NCBI RefSeq assembly: GCF_030269545.1
Contig: NZ_BSTN01000002.1
Coordinates: 124,001-188,000, forward strand
Direction of reading: 5' to 3'
From: Actinomadura sp. NBRC 104425
GTDB taxonomy: Bacteria; Actinomycetota; Actinomycetes; Streptosporangiales; Streptosporangiaceae
Length of the DNA stretch: 64,000 nt
The notes beneath the pieces are model-generated. The model worked only from the letters and a program-made list of their open reading frames with translations, had not been told where the DNA came from and made no database searches. This document shows positions 9,805-18,128 of the stretch, piece after piece; position 1 is the first letter of the stretch; each line of letters starts with the position of its first letter. Position numbers and translations under genes: made by a program.

Positions 9805-10134
9805 TCAGGCCGGGATGGTGCGCTGGGTGGCGTTGAGGCGGTCGTAGATGTCCCACAGGATGCGGTCGGCGGCCTTCTGCAGGCTGGCGCGGTTCTCGTC
9901 GAGCTGCCCGCCCCACTGCCGCGCCTCCGGGCCCAGCCAGGCGTCCGTGCCGTTCAGCGTCTTGACGGGCGCGTCCAGGGCGTTGCGCAGCCTGCCGATG
10001 CTGCCGTAGGCGTCGGCGTACGCCTGGTAGAGCTGCCGGTAGGCGGGGTTGGGACGCTCGGTGGGCGGCAGCTTGGCCGCCGCGGACGCGTCCAGCGGCG
10101 GAAGCAGGCTCCCGGGGGGCGGCGGAGCGGCCAT
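9805..10134 (-). CDS. WXG100-like small protein
   Basis: A 109-residue, mostly helical protein: proline-rich head, then NPAYRQLYQAYADAYGSIGRLRNAL, a turn containing DAWLGPEARQWGGQ, and a second helix DENRASLQKAADRILWDIYDRL. Two amphipathic helices separated by a W-x-G-like turn (RQWGGQ) is the layout of ESX/type VII secretion substrates, although the match is loose. It lies 38 bases downstream of the larger gene in the same orientation and has GAGAGG as ribosome binding site. The pair probably forms one transcription unit. Function is not known; a chaperone or co-substrate for the larger protein is plausible. Confidence 0.65.
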   Translation of the reverse strand: MAAPPPPGSLLPPLDASAAAKLPPTERPNPAYRQLYQAYADAYGSIGRLRNALDAPVKTLNGTDAWLGPEARQWGGQLDENRASLQKAADRILWDIYDRLNATQRTIPA

Positions 10135-10172
10135 GGCGACCTCTCAGGTCTCGTCGTGTCTCGGCTGCGTCT

Positions 10173-11081
10173 TCAGGCTTCGGACTCGGAGGAGGCGGAC
10201 GTCGGGGCGTACAGGCCCTGCCGGGCCAGCGCTTCGCGGGCCTTCTCGCTCAGGTCCGCGCCGGTGAGCACCTGCACCGCGACGGAGCGGACGTCCCGGC
10301 TCTCGGCCTCCTCCAGGAGCGTGCGCATCCACTTGGCGTCCATCGTGAGGTGATGGCTGGCCGTCCCCAGCGACTCCTGGAGGAAGCCCAGGCGCGTCTT
10401 GCTGCCCTCGGCAGCCTGGATCAGGGCGGCGACCCCGGCCGGGCCGAGCAGCTCGTAGAGCTTCTCGGTGTAGTCGGGGTCGTCGGCGTTGGCCTTCAGG
10501 TGCTGCCACACCGACTTGGGGATGGGCGACTCCTCCTTCAGCGCGGCGGACACGGCCAGCGCGTCGGCGCGCGCGGCCTTGGCGGCGGCCTCCCGGGTGG
10601 GGAAGTTGCCGATGTCGCCCGCGCCGTTCGGCGTCGTGCCGCGGGGCGGCGTGGCGGGCGCGGGCTTGAAGGAGTGCGCCGGCGCCCCGCCGCCCTTGGA
10701 CGGCTGCCCGCCCTTGCCGGCCCCGGCCCGCGGCGCGGGGACGCCCCGCGTCGCACCCGTGCCCGCGCTGGCGGACTTGCCCGGCGTCGGCGACGGGGCG
10801 GACGGCGCCTGGACGCCCCGGCCCCGGTCGGGATGGGTGACCGCGTAGTTGTAGCGGCGCGTCAGCATGCCGAGCTGGTCGGCCGTCCACTGTGCCACCA
10901 GGTCGGCCTGCCGGTACCCGGCGGCCGACACCCCCGGCGGGGGGCGGTGGCTGCTGAGCCAGCCCCGGATCGCCGTGGCCGCCTCCTGCATCTGCCTGAG
11001 CAGCTGGTTGAGCGCGGGCGGATCGATGCCGCGGAAGTCGGGGTCTCGCGCGGCCGGCCCGGTGCGCATCTGCGCGGTCAT
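10173..11081 (-). CDS. Putative type VII-secretion-associated protein with WXG-like N-terminus
   Basis: A 302-residue protein in three parts. Residues 1-80 are helical and resemble ESX-substrate hairpins (LNQLLRQMQEAATAIRGWL, then VAQWTADQLGMLTRRYNYA). Residues 85-160 form a low-complexity Pro/Ala/Gly/Ser/Thr linker. Residues 160-302 are a globular, mainly helical domain (PIPKSVWQHLKANADDPDY ... LGPAGVAALIQAAEG ... RSVAVQVLTGADLSEKAREA). This N-terminal-hairpin, linker, C-terminal-domain layout is common in actinobacterial secreted effectors, but I recognise no toxin motif. The ATG at 11081 follows GGGAGGG by three bases. No EccC, mycosin or EccD gene lies in the window. Confidence 0.68.
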   Translation of the reverse strand: MTAQMRTGPAARDPDFRGIDPPALNQLLRQMQEAATAIRGWLSSHRPPPGVSAAGYRQADLVAQWTADQLGMLTRRYNYAVTHPDRGRGVQAPSAPSPTPGKSASAGTGATRGVPAPRAGAGKGGQPSKGGGAPAHSFKPAPATPPRGTTPNGAGDIGNFPTREAAAKAARADALAVSAALKEESPIPKSVWQHLKANADDPDYTEKLYELLGPAGVAALIQAAEGSKTRLGFLQESLGTASHHLTMDAKWMRTLLEEAESRDVRSVAVQVLTGADLSEKAREALARQGLYAPTSASSESEA

Positions 11082-11129
11082 CCGCCCTCCCGAACGTCGT
11101 TGGTCCGGTTCCCCAGAATCACACCGGCA

Positions 11130-11489
11130 TCACTCGCTGTCGAGTACCCGCCGCACCGATTCGGGGTCGCGGGCAACGACCGCGCGGCCGTCGCCGGTCA
11201 GCACGATGGGCCGCTGGATCAGCACCGGGTTGGCGACCATCACTTCGATCCAGCGCGCGCGGTCGCGCTCCATGTTCTTCAGGTCCAGCTCCTTGGCGAC
11301 GGGCTCGTTCAGCCGCGCCACCTCCCACGGCTCGGCGCCGATGCGGGTGAGCACCGCGTCGAGCTCCTCGGCCGTCGGCGGATCGTCCAGGTAGCGGCGC
11401 TCGGTGTAGGCGATGCCCGCCTCGTCCAGCGCGGCCTTGGCGGTCCTGCTCTTGGAGCAGCGCGGGTTGTGCCAGATCTCGGTCGTCAT
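11130..11489 (-). CDS. ArsC/Spx-family thioredoxin-fold reductase
   Basis: A 119-residue protein of the ArsC (glutaredoxin-coupled arsenate reductase)/Spx family. It starts EIWHNPRCSKSRTAKAALDE with the catalytic cysteine in the H-N-P-x-C-S-K-S context, and ends with RPIVLTGDGRAVVARDPESV, the RPI strand characteristic of the family. It could reduce arsenate, but many stand-alone members have other redox or regulatory roles and no ars genes are near. The ATG overlaps the upstream YbaK-like gene stop by four bases (ATGA at 11486-11489), so the two are co-translated. Confidence 0.88.
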   Translation of the reverse strand: MTTEIWHNPRCSKSRTAKAALDEAGIAYTERRYLDDPPTAEELDAVLTRIGAEPWEVARLNEPVAKELDLKNMERDRARWIEVMVANPVLIQRPIVLTGDGRAVVARDPESVRRVLDSE

Positions 11490-11959
11490 TCGTCCACTCC
11501 AACGTCGGCGGGGTCGCCCCCGGTGATGCGCACCAGTTCGCCGTAGGAGGTCGGGAAGACGGTGTGCGGATGCCCGCCCGCCGCCCAGACCACCTCGTGC
11601 CTGTCCAGCCAGACGTCCACGAGCGTACGGATCGGGGCCGGGTGCCCCAGCGGAGCGACACCCCCGATCGGCTGCCCCGTCGCCTGCCGGACGAAGTCCG
11701 GCGTGGCCCGGCGGACCTTGCGCGCCCCCACCAGCGCGGCCACCCTGCCCGTGTCGACCCGGTGCGCGCCGCTGGTCAGCACCAGCAGCGGGGCTCCGTC
11801 GGCGTCGAAGACGAGGCTGTTGGCGATCGCGCCCACCTCGCAGCCGAGCTGGTCCGCGGCGGCCTGGGCGGTGGGGGCGGGCTCGGGCAGCTCGATGATC
11901 TCGCCGGTCGCGCCCCGCTCCCGCAGGGCTTTGGCAACCCTTTCGGCGTTTGCATGCAT
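11486..11959 (-). CDS. YbaK/ProX-family aminoacyl-tRNA deacylase-like protein
   Basis: A 157-residue protein of the YbaK/prolyl-tRNA editing fold, which hydrolyses mischarged aminoacyl-tRNAs in trans. Family features are seen in QLGCEVGAIANSLVFDADG, LLVLTSGAHRVD, ARKVRRATPDFVRQATGQPI and GGVAPLGHP, then DVWLDRHEVVWAAGGHPHTV. The lysine of the ARKVRRA segment corresponds to the position used for substrate handling in YbaK. The specific tRNA cannot be assigned. The ATG at 11959 lies six bases after TAAAGT, another leaderless arrangement. It is divergent from the L,D-transpeptidase gene and leads the two-gene operon with the ArsC-like gene. Confidence 0.88.
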   Translation of the reverse strand: MHANAERVAKALRERGATGEIIELPEPAPTAQAAADQLGCEVGAIANSLVFDADGAPLLVLTSGAHRVDTGRVAALVGARKVRRATPDFVRQATGQPIGGVAPLGHPAPIRTLVDVWLDRHEVVWAAGGHPHTVFPTSYGELVRITGGDPADVGVDE

Positions 11960-11965
11960 GAGAGC

Positions 11966-11971
11966 ACTTTA
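11966..11971 (-). promoter_or_regulatory. Candidate -10 element of the ybaK-like operon
   Basis: On the minus strand TAAAGT is followed by six bases and then the ATG at 11959. No clear -35 is seen in the short divergent region. Confidence 0.4.
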
Positions 11972-12024
11972 GAGTGTCGAAAACTGCACTAAGGGTGCAT
12001 TTGCCCAGTAAGGGGGGTACGCGG

Positions 12025-12774
12025 ATGCGTGCACGGATAGCGGTCGTACTGGCCGGTGCGGTGGCCGTGACCGGCTTCACGACCCAGGCGGCGACGGCCG
12101 CCCAGGACGCCGCCGTCTCCACCGTCGAACGGGCGGCCGCGCCCGCCCAGCGTCCGACGCTGAAGCTCGGATCCAAGGGCGACGCCGTACGGCAGCTGCA
12201 GAACCGCCTCAAGCAGCTCCACTACGACCCGGGGACCGCCGACGGCCGCTTCGGGACGTCCACCCGGATGGCGGTGTGGGCCTTCCAGAAGGTCAACCGC
12301 CTCACGGTCAACGGCACCGTCGACGCCGCCGTATGGAAGGCGCTGGACGCCCCCCGGCAGCCCCAGCCGCTCACCAAGCGGCGCGAGGCCGACCGGGTCG
12401 ACGTCGACCTGACGCACCAGTACCTCGTCGTCTACAAGGGCGGCAAGCTGCGGCTGATCTCGCATGTGTCGGCGGGGTCCGGCAAGCGCTACTGCACCAC
12501 CGACCCCAAGACCAAGAAGGAGCGCTGCCGCCGCGCCGTCACGCCCACCGGCGACTACCGCACGCTGCGCCGCATCGACGGCTGGCGCAACGCGCCGCTG
12601 GGCCGGCTCTACAACCCGATCTACTTCAACGGCGGCATCGCCTTCCACGGCGCGCCGAGCGTGCCCGACTACCCGGCCTCGCACGGCTGCGTCCGGCTGC
12701 CCATGCACATCGCCGAGTACTTCCCGAAGATCGTCTCCCTCGGGGTGGCCGTCCACGTGCGCCGTCCGGCCTAG
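12025..12774 (+). CDS. Secreted L,D-transpeptidase with peptidoglycan-binding domain
   Basis: A 249-residue exported enzyme that would make 3-3 cross-links in peptidoglycan. A signal peptide (MRARIAVVLAGAVAVTGF, cleavage probably after TQAATAA) is followed by a peptidoglycan-binding_1 domain at about residues 45-105 (LKLGSKGDAVRQLQNRLKQL ... GRFGTSTRMAVWAFQ). The YkuD catalytic domain covers about 125-248, with the active-site motif FHGAPSVPDYPASHGCVRL containing the nucleophilic cysteine in SHGCVR. An internal C-x-n-C pair (KRYCTT, KERCRR) is extra. The ATG at 12025 follows an AGGGGGG ribosome binding site. It stands alone, divergent from the ybaK-like operon. Confidence 0.93.
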   Translation: MRARIAVVLAGAVAVTGFTTQAATAAQDAAVSTVERAAAPAQRPTLKLGSKGDAVRQLQNRLKQLHYDPGTADGRFGTSTRMAVWAFQKVNRLTVNGTVDAAVWKALDAPRQPQPLTKRREADRVDVDLTHQYLVVYKGGKLRLISHVSAGSGKRYCTTDPKTKKERCRRAVTPTGDYRTLRRIDGWRNAPLGRLYNPIYFNGGIAFHGAPSVPDYPASHGCVRLPMHIAEYFPKIVSLGVAVHVRRPA

Positions 12775-12841
12775 CCGAGACTGTCGGACCCGTCTGCTCC
12801 ACTGGTCGTGACCAGGGCGGTCATCGCCCGGTTCGAACACG

Positions 12842-12870
12842 TTGACGAATCGTCACCGGGACGGTTTACT
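12842..12870 (+). promoter_or_regulatory. Promoter of the HEPN-domain gene
   Basis: TTGACG (12842-12847) and TTTACT (12865-12870) are separated by 17 bases. Transcription would start about 12877-12880, directly at the edge of the LexA-type palindrome. Confidence 0.55.
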
Positions 12871-12877
12871 GTGACTG

Positions 12878-12897
12878 CGTCGAACTTATGTTCGACG
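12878..12897 (+). promoter_or_regulatory. LexA (SOS) box
   Basis: The sequence is a perfect inverted repeat with 8-bp arms around TTAT: CGTCGAAC and GTTCGACG. The inner GAAC-N4-GTTC matches the Gram-positive/actinobacterial LexA operator. Its position at +1 of the promoter would let LexA block transcription. Confidence 0.8.
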
Positions 12898-13122
12898 TGG
12901 TACGGGGTTGCGCGACCGTGCCAGGGCTACGGGGCGCGGTCCCCAGCGCGCCGGCCGCACGGCCGGTCCGCCGGGGCCCGCGGTGTTCACCGGGGGGATC
13001 CCGGAGCCCCCGCCCGTCCCCGCCGGTTCAGCGCGCGATCCGGCGGGACGACGGCCGGGCGGAGCGAGGGGAAGCGCTCCGCCCGGCCGGCCAGGCCGGC
13101 CCGAGCCGGAAGGAGACAGGCC

Positions 13123-13638
13123 ATGTCCGTCACGAAGACCGCGCGGGGCGTCCACTCCGCTGTTCACTCTTCCGCCCAGTTCGGCGACCTGCCCCGCCCA
13201 CGTCCACGCCCGGTTCCCGCCCCACGCCCCGCCCACACGGCCGCCGGTCAGCTGCAGGCCGCCCGCATGGGTCTGGCCGAGGCGGCCGAGGCCGCCTCGC
13301 CCGCCGTGCGCTACGTGTGCGCCCACCTGGCCGCGCTGCGCGCCGCCGCCGCGGTGCTGGCCGCCAAGGAGCCGGTGGAGACCCACCGCCGCGGCCGCCC
13401 GCGCAGCGTGTGGGTGCTGCTCCCCGAGGCCGAGCCCGCCCTGCGCGAGTGGGCCGCGTTCTTCGCCGCCGGCGCCGACAAGCGCGCCGCCGCCGAGGCG
13501 GGCCTGCCCCGCGCGGTGACCGCGCGGGAGGCCGACGAGCTGCTGCACGACGCCGAGGTGTTCGTCTCCCTGGTGGAGAAGACCCTGGGCATCCCCAGCC
13601 GGCCCACCCTCCCCGTCCACGACTCCCGCGCCGGCTGA
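13123..13638 (+). CDS. SAV_6107-family HEPN-domain protein, predicted SOS gene
   Basis: A 171-residue protein with a basic, proline-rich head (PRPRPRPVPAPRPAH) and a helical body: GQLQAARMGLAEAAEAASPA, RYVCAHLAALRAAAAVLAAK and ADELLHDAEVFVSLVEKTLG. This four-helix arrangement resembles the actinobacterial SAV_6107 HEPN family. HEPN proteins are often RNases or nucleotide-binding helpers, but the R-x4-6-H catalytic motif is not clearly present, so a non-catalytic role is possible. The ATG follows AAGGAG. The roughly 220-base leader starts at a promoter overlapped by a LexA box, which predicts induction by DNA damage. No DNA polymerase or imuAB gene is adjacent. Confidence 0.8.
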   Translation: MSVTKTARGVHSAVHSSAQFGDLPRPRPRPVPAPRPAHTAAGQLQAARMGLAEAAEAASPAVRYVCAHLAALRAAAAVLAAKEPVETHRRGRPRSVWVLLPEAEPALREWAAFFAAGADKRAAAEAGLPRAVTAREADELLHDAEVFVSLVEKTLGIPSRPTLPVHDSRAG

Positions 13639-13737
13639 CCCGGTCCGCGCAAGCATGCCCCACCCACTCCGGAAACCCCGCCGGCCGGGCGGGCCATAAC
13701 GTCGTCCACCCCACGGCGGCTTTCACCGCGCCCCCTC

Positions 13738-14208
13738 GTGACGGTGGCGGCGCGCAAGGGGGGGGTTCGGCGCGCGGGTGAGTCCGGTGGCCGCGGGCGT
13801 GCTGGACGGGCGCGTCGGAGCGCGCAGGGTGCTGCCGGCCGGAGGCGTGCTCGCGGGAGCCGGGCTGGGGTTCGTCAGCGTGGCGCACGGCGCCATGTGG
13901 CGGTTGTACGCGGGCGGAACCGTGCGGGGAGTGGGGTTGGGGCCGGCCTACGCGTGGCCGATCTCGTCGTCGCGGCGGTTCCCGCGGCGCACACGGGGGT
14001 GGCCGCCGGAGTGAACACGCTGCTGCGCACCGTGGGGGCGTCGCTGGGGACGCAGGTCAGCGCCGTGATCGTCACGGCGTCGGTGCCGGATGGCGGGAGG
14101 TTCCCCGCCGAATGGGGCTTCGTGCTCGGCTTCTCCGTCAGCGCGGCCGCCATGGCCGGGGTGCTCGCCGTTGCCGCGGCGGCACCGCGCAGGACGGGCC
14201 GGTGTTGA
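13738..14208 (+). pseudogene. Frameshifted, 5'-truncated MFS (DHA2-type) transporter remnant
   Basis: Two reading frames together spell the C-terminal third of an EmrB/QacA-type exporter. One frame (from about 13778) gives SPVAAGVLDGRVGARRVLPA and GLGFVSVAHGAMWRLYAGGT up to VGLGPAYA. Near 13950-13960 the coding continues in another frame as VADLVVAAVPAAHTGVAAG, NTLLRTVGASLGTQVSAVI, ending WGFVLGFSVSAAAMAGVLAV and a stop at 14206-14208. A 1-2 base indel explains the shift. The N-terminal helices are absent, so the copy cannot be functional. It is followed directly by a 14-bp tandem repeat and then bldD. Confidence 0.8.
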
Positions 14209-14243
14209 CAGGGTCGAGTTGACAGGGTCGAGCTGACAGGGCA
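14204..14243. repeat. 14-bp tandem repeat at the end of the transporter remnant
   Basis: GTTGACAGGGTCGA occurs at 14204-14217 and 14218-14231, followed by a diverged partial copy GCTGACAGGGCA (14232-14243). The first copy overlaps the stop codon of the remnant. Confidence 0.9.
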
Positions 14244-14348
14244 GGTGCCGGCGGGGCCGGTGTGCCGTCCGGGCCTGGCGCGCGAGTCGAGGGGACCGTC
14301 CCGCAGACCAGGACCCGGACGCCGGGTCGGGGGCTCCCGGTCAGGTGG

Positions 14349-14843
14349 TCAGAACGCCTCCACGGCGCGCCGGGCCTCCGGGTCGAGAACGCCCCAGCCG
14401 ATCAGTTCCTCGGTCAGCTCGGACGGCGACTTGTCGTAGATCACCGCCAGCGACCGCAGGTCCTCCTGCCGGATGGACAGGACCTTTCCGTTGTAGTCGC
14501 CCCGCTGGCTCTGGATCGTCGCGGCGTAGCGGGCGAGGGGACCGGCCTTGTCCTTCGGAAGCTGCTGCAGACGCTCGAGATCGATCACGAGCTTCGGGGT
14601 AGGACCGAGCGGGCTCGGCGCGGCTCCGCCGGGCAGCAACTCGGAAACCGGCACGCCGTAGAAATCGGCGAGCTCGGCCAGCTTCTGAACGGTGACGGCG
14701 CGGTCGCCCCGCTCGTACGAACCCACGACGACGGCCTTCCAGCGGCCGCGGGACTTCTCCTCCACACCGTGCAGGGACAGACCCTGCTGGGTACGGATGG
14801 CGCGTAGGCGCGCCCCAAGAGCCTTAGCGTATTCAGACGGCAT
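14349..14843 (-). CDS. bldD: Developmental master regulator BldD
   Basis: BldD is a c-di-GMP-dependent repressor of sporulation genes in filamentous actinomycetes. The 164-residue product has an XRE-type DNA-binding domain (residues 5-70: LGARLRAIRTQQGLSLHGVE, VVVGSYERGDRAVTVQKLAE) and a C-terminal domain (about 83-164). That domain carries the c-di-GMP signature R-x-D-x8-R-x-x-D as R114-G-D116 ... R125-Q-E-D128. DNA binding by dimerisation around a c-di-GMP tetramer is therefore expected. The ATG at 14843 is chosen because homology begins at MPSEYAKALG; the in-frame extension upstream has none. A promoter and candidate BldD box lie upstream, consistent with autorepression. It is divergent from pyrR, as in Streptomyces. 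Confidence 0.97.
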   Translation of the reverse strand: MPSEYAKALGARLRAIRTQQGLSLHGVEEKSRGRWKAVVVGSYERGDRAVTVQKLAELADFYGVPVSELLPGGAAPSPLGPTPKLVIDLERLQQLPKDKAGPLARYAATIQSQRGDYNGKVLSIRQEDLRSLAVIYDKSPSELTEELIGWGVLDPEARRAVEAF

Positions 14844-14964
14844 GTGCGGTCCCCCAGGCTCACTTTCGTCGTCGTTGTCGGGCCCCCGGGACGTGTTCCT
14901 TCGCGCCCGGGGGGAAGCCCGGACCCGGAGGCTGCACCGCCCCAAGGGTCCGTCTCCAGCGATG

Positions 14965-14979
14965 GTTACGGACAGTGAC
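14965..14979. promoter_or_regulatory. Candidate BldD operator
   Basis: GTTACGGACAGTGAC matches seven of the nine fixed positions of the published BldD pseudo-palindrome (nTnACnCWGnGTnAn). It overlaps the -10/+1 region of the bldD promoter, the expected place for autorepression. Confidence 0.45.
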
Positions 14980-15006
14980 GGTAAAACGGGGACGGCCCTA
15001 GGTCAA
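14978..15006 (-). promoter_or_regulatory. bldD promoter
   Basis: On the minus strand TTGACC (15006-15001) and TACCGT (14983-14978) are separated by exactly 17 bases, a good vegetative-sigma promoter. Transcription would start near 14971, leaving a leader of about 130 bases before the bldD ATG. Confidence 0.65.
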
Positions 15007-15041
15007 GCTGATTGGAAAAAAGCGGTCGAATCCGCAGGTCT

Positions 15042-15062
15042 CGATCCGGACCGTCCGGATCG
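15042..15062. repeat. 21-bp perfect palindrome between bldD and pyrR
   Basis: CGATCCGGAC, a single C, then GTCCGGATCG: two perfect 10-bp arms. It lies in the 400-base divergent region about 35 bases upstream of the bldD -35 element and about 180 bases upstream of pyrR. It could be an operator; no regulator is assigned. Confidence 0.75.
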
Positions 15063-15200
15063 GGCCGGCCCGTCGCGCGCACCGGTCACCTCCGGCGCCC
15101 GATCCCTACATTCCCCGAATGTGACCGCTCTCACCAGGCAAGACGCCCGGTATCCCCGGTACGGGGCGGAGCGGGCGGACTGCTACGGTGATACGGACGA

Positions 15201-15900
<700 letters not shown>

Positions 15901-15901
<1 letters not shown>

Positions 15902-16842
15902 TGCGGCACCTGATCTCGGCGGCCGACCTGAGCAAGGACGACGCGCTGCTCGTGCTGGACACGGCCGAGGAGCTGGCCCGGGTCGCCGACCAGTCCATCA
16001 AGAAGCTGCCGACGCTGCGCGGCCGCACCGTGGTGAACCTGTTCTTCGAGGACTCCACCCGCACCCGCATCTCGTTCGAGGCGGCCGCCAAGCGGCTGTC
16101 CGCCGACGTGATCAACTTCTCCGCCAAGGGGTCGAGCGTGTCCAAGGGGGAGAGCCTCAAGGACACCGCCCTGACGCTGGAGGCCATGGGCGCCGACTGC
16201 GTGGTCATCAGGCACTCGGCGTCCGGCGCCCCGTACCGGCTGGCCAACTGGGTGCGCGGCAGCGTCGTCAACGCCGGCGACGGCACCCACGAGCACCCCA
16301 CGCAGGCGCTGCTGGACGCGTTCACCATGCGCCGCCGCCTGGGCAGCCTGGAGGGCCGCCGCGTCACGATCGTCGGCGACGTGCTGCACAGCCGGGTGGC
16401 ACGCTCCAACGTGCTGCTGCTGGGCACCCTCGGCGCCGACGTCACGCTGGTCGCGCCGCCCACGCTGCTGCCGGTCGCGGTCGACACCTGGCCGTGCTCG
16501 GTGTCCTACGACCTGGACGCGGTGCTGCCCAAGAGCGACGTGGTGATGATGCTGCGGGTGCAGCGCGAGCGGATGAATGCCGCCTACTTCCCCAGCGTCC
16601 GCGAGTACAGCCGCCGCTACGGCCTGGACGCCGAACGGCTGGCCCGGCTGTCCGACGACGCCATCGTCATGCATCCCGGCCCGATGAACCGCGGCGTGGA
16701 GATCGCCGCCGAGGTGGCCGACTCGCCCCGCTCCACCGTCGTCGAGCAGGTCGCCAACGGCGTCAGCGCCCGCATGGCCGTGCTGTACCTGCTGCTCGGC
16801 GGTTCCGAACCCGCCATCGGCAAGGAGGTCACCGCAAGGTGA
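15901..16842 (+). CDS. pyrB: Aspartate carbamoyltransferase catalytic subunit PyrB
   Basis: PyrB condenses carbamoyl phosphate with aspartate, the committed step of pyrimidine synthesis. The carbamoyl-phosphate-binding loop [19 protein letters not shown] is intact (S-T-R-T-R), followed by [19 protein letters not shown], the [12 protein letters not shown] motif and [14 protein letters not shown]. Length 313 residues. No PyrI regulatory subunit is seen, the usual state in actinobacteria, where PyrB often acts with PyrC-type dihydroorotase. The stop overlaps the GTG of pyrC (GTGA at 16839-16842). Confidence 0.97.
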
Positions 16843-18128
16843 GCGTCACCTATCTGATCAAGGACGCGCGGATCCTGGGCGGCGACCCCGCCGACATCCT
16901 CGTCCGCGACGGCGTGATCGCCGAGATCGGGCGGGGCCTGGACGCGGCGGGCGCCCAGGTCGTGCCCGCCGACGGCCTGATCGCGCTGCCCGGCCTGGTC
17001 GACCTGCACACCCACCTGCGGGAACCGGGACGCGAGGACGCCGAGACCGTCGAGACCGGCACCAAGGCCGCCGCGATGGGCGGCTTCACCGCCGTGCACG
17101 CGATGGCCAACACCGACCCCGTCGCCGACACCGCGGGCGTGGTCGAGCAGGTGTGGCGCCTGGGCCGCGAGGCCGGCTACTGCGACGTCCAGCCCGTCGG
17201 CGCGGTCACCCGCGGCATCGCCGGCGAGCAGCTGGCCGAGCTGGGCGCCATGGCCGACTCGGCCGCCCGGGTGCGGGTGTTCTCCGACGACGGGCACTGC
17301 GTGTCCGACGCGGTGATCATGCGGCGGGCGCTGGAGTACGTCAAGGCGTTCGACGGCGTCATCGCCCAGCACGCCCAGGAGCCGCGGCTGACCGAGGGCG
17401 CCCAGATGAACGAGGGCGAGGTGTCGGCCCGGCTCGGCCTGCCCGGCTGGCCCGCGGTGGCCGAGGAGGCTGTCATCGCCCGGGACGTGCTGCTGGCCGA
17501 GCACGTGGGCTCGCGGGTGCACGTGTGCCACGTGTCCACCGCCGGCTCGGTGGAGATCATCCGGTGGGCCAAGAGCCGCGGCTGCCGGGTCACCGCCGAG
17601 GTCACCCCGCACCACCTGCTGCTCGACGACACCTGCGCCGAGACCTACGACCCCATCTACAAGGTGAACCCGCCGCTGCGCACCGCCGACGACGTCGCCG
17701 CGCTGCGGCAGGCCCTGGCCGACGGCACCATCGACTGCGTGGCCACCGACCACGCCCCGCACCCGGTGGAGGCCAAGGAGACCGAGTGGGCCGAGGCCGC
17801 CATGGGCATGATCGGGCTGGAGACGGCGCTGCCGGTCGTCCAGGAGGCCATGGTCGACACCGGGCTGCTCGACTGGGCCGGGGTCGCCGACCGCATGTCG
17901 GTCCGCCCCGCGCGCATCGGCCGCCTGTCCGGGCAGGGCCGCCCGCTGGCCGCGGGCTCACCCGCCAACATCACGCTGTACGACCCGGCGCCGCGCCGCC
18001 CGGTGGACCCGACCGCGATGGCGTCCAAGAGCCGCAACACCCCCTACCAGGGGCTGGAGCTGCCGGGCCGGATCGTCGCGACGTTCCTGCGCGGCCGCGC
18101 GACCGTACTGGAAGGGAAGCTGCAGTGA
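16839..18128 (+). CDS. pyrC: Dihydroorotase PyrC
   Basis: PyrC cyclises carbamoyl aspartate to dihydroorotate in a binuclear zinc amidohydrolase barrel. The metal motif [19 protein letters not shown] is near residue 55, with later ligands in [21 protein letters not shown] and the catalytic aspartate in CVATDHAPH (about residue 308). The C-terminus ([28 protein letters not shown]) is the class I small-domain signature. The 429-residue start is the GTG at 16839, overlapping the pyrB stop; the carA start likewise overlaps its stop (GTGA at 18125-18128). Confidence 0.97.
   Translation: MSVTYLIKDARILGGDPADILVRDGVIAEIGRGLDAAGAQVVPADGLIALPGLVDLHTHLREPGREDAETVETGTKAAAMGGFTAVHAMANTDPVADTAGVVEQVWRLGREAGYCDVQPVGAVTRGIAGEQLAELGAMADSAARVRVFSDDGHCVSDAVIMRRALEYVKAFDGVIAQHAQEPRLTEGAQMNEGEVSARLGLPGWPAVAEEAVIARDVLLAEHVGSRVHVCHVSTAGSVEIIRWAKSRGCRVTAEVTPHHLLLDDTCAETYDPIYKVNPPLRTADDVAALRQALADGTIDCVATDHAPHPVEAKETEWAEAAMGMIGLETALPVVQEAMVDTGLLDWAGVADRMSVRPARIGRLSGQGRPLAAGSPANITLYDPAPRRPVDPTAMASKSRNTPYQGLELPGRIVATFLRGRATVLEGKLQ

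Noticed and set aside
12808..13122. N-terminal extension of the HEPN gene to 12808
   Set aside because: It would run across the promoter and LexA box; the ATG at 13123 has an AAGGAG ribosome binding site and is where homology starts.
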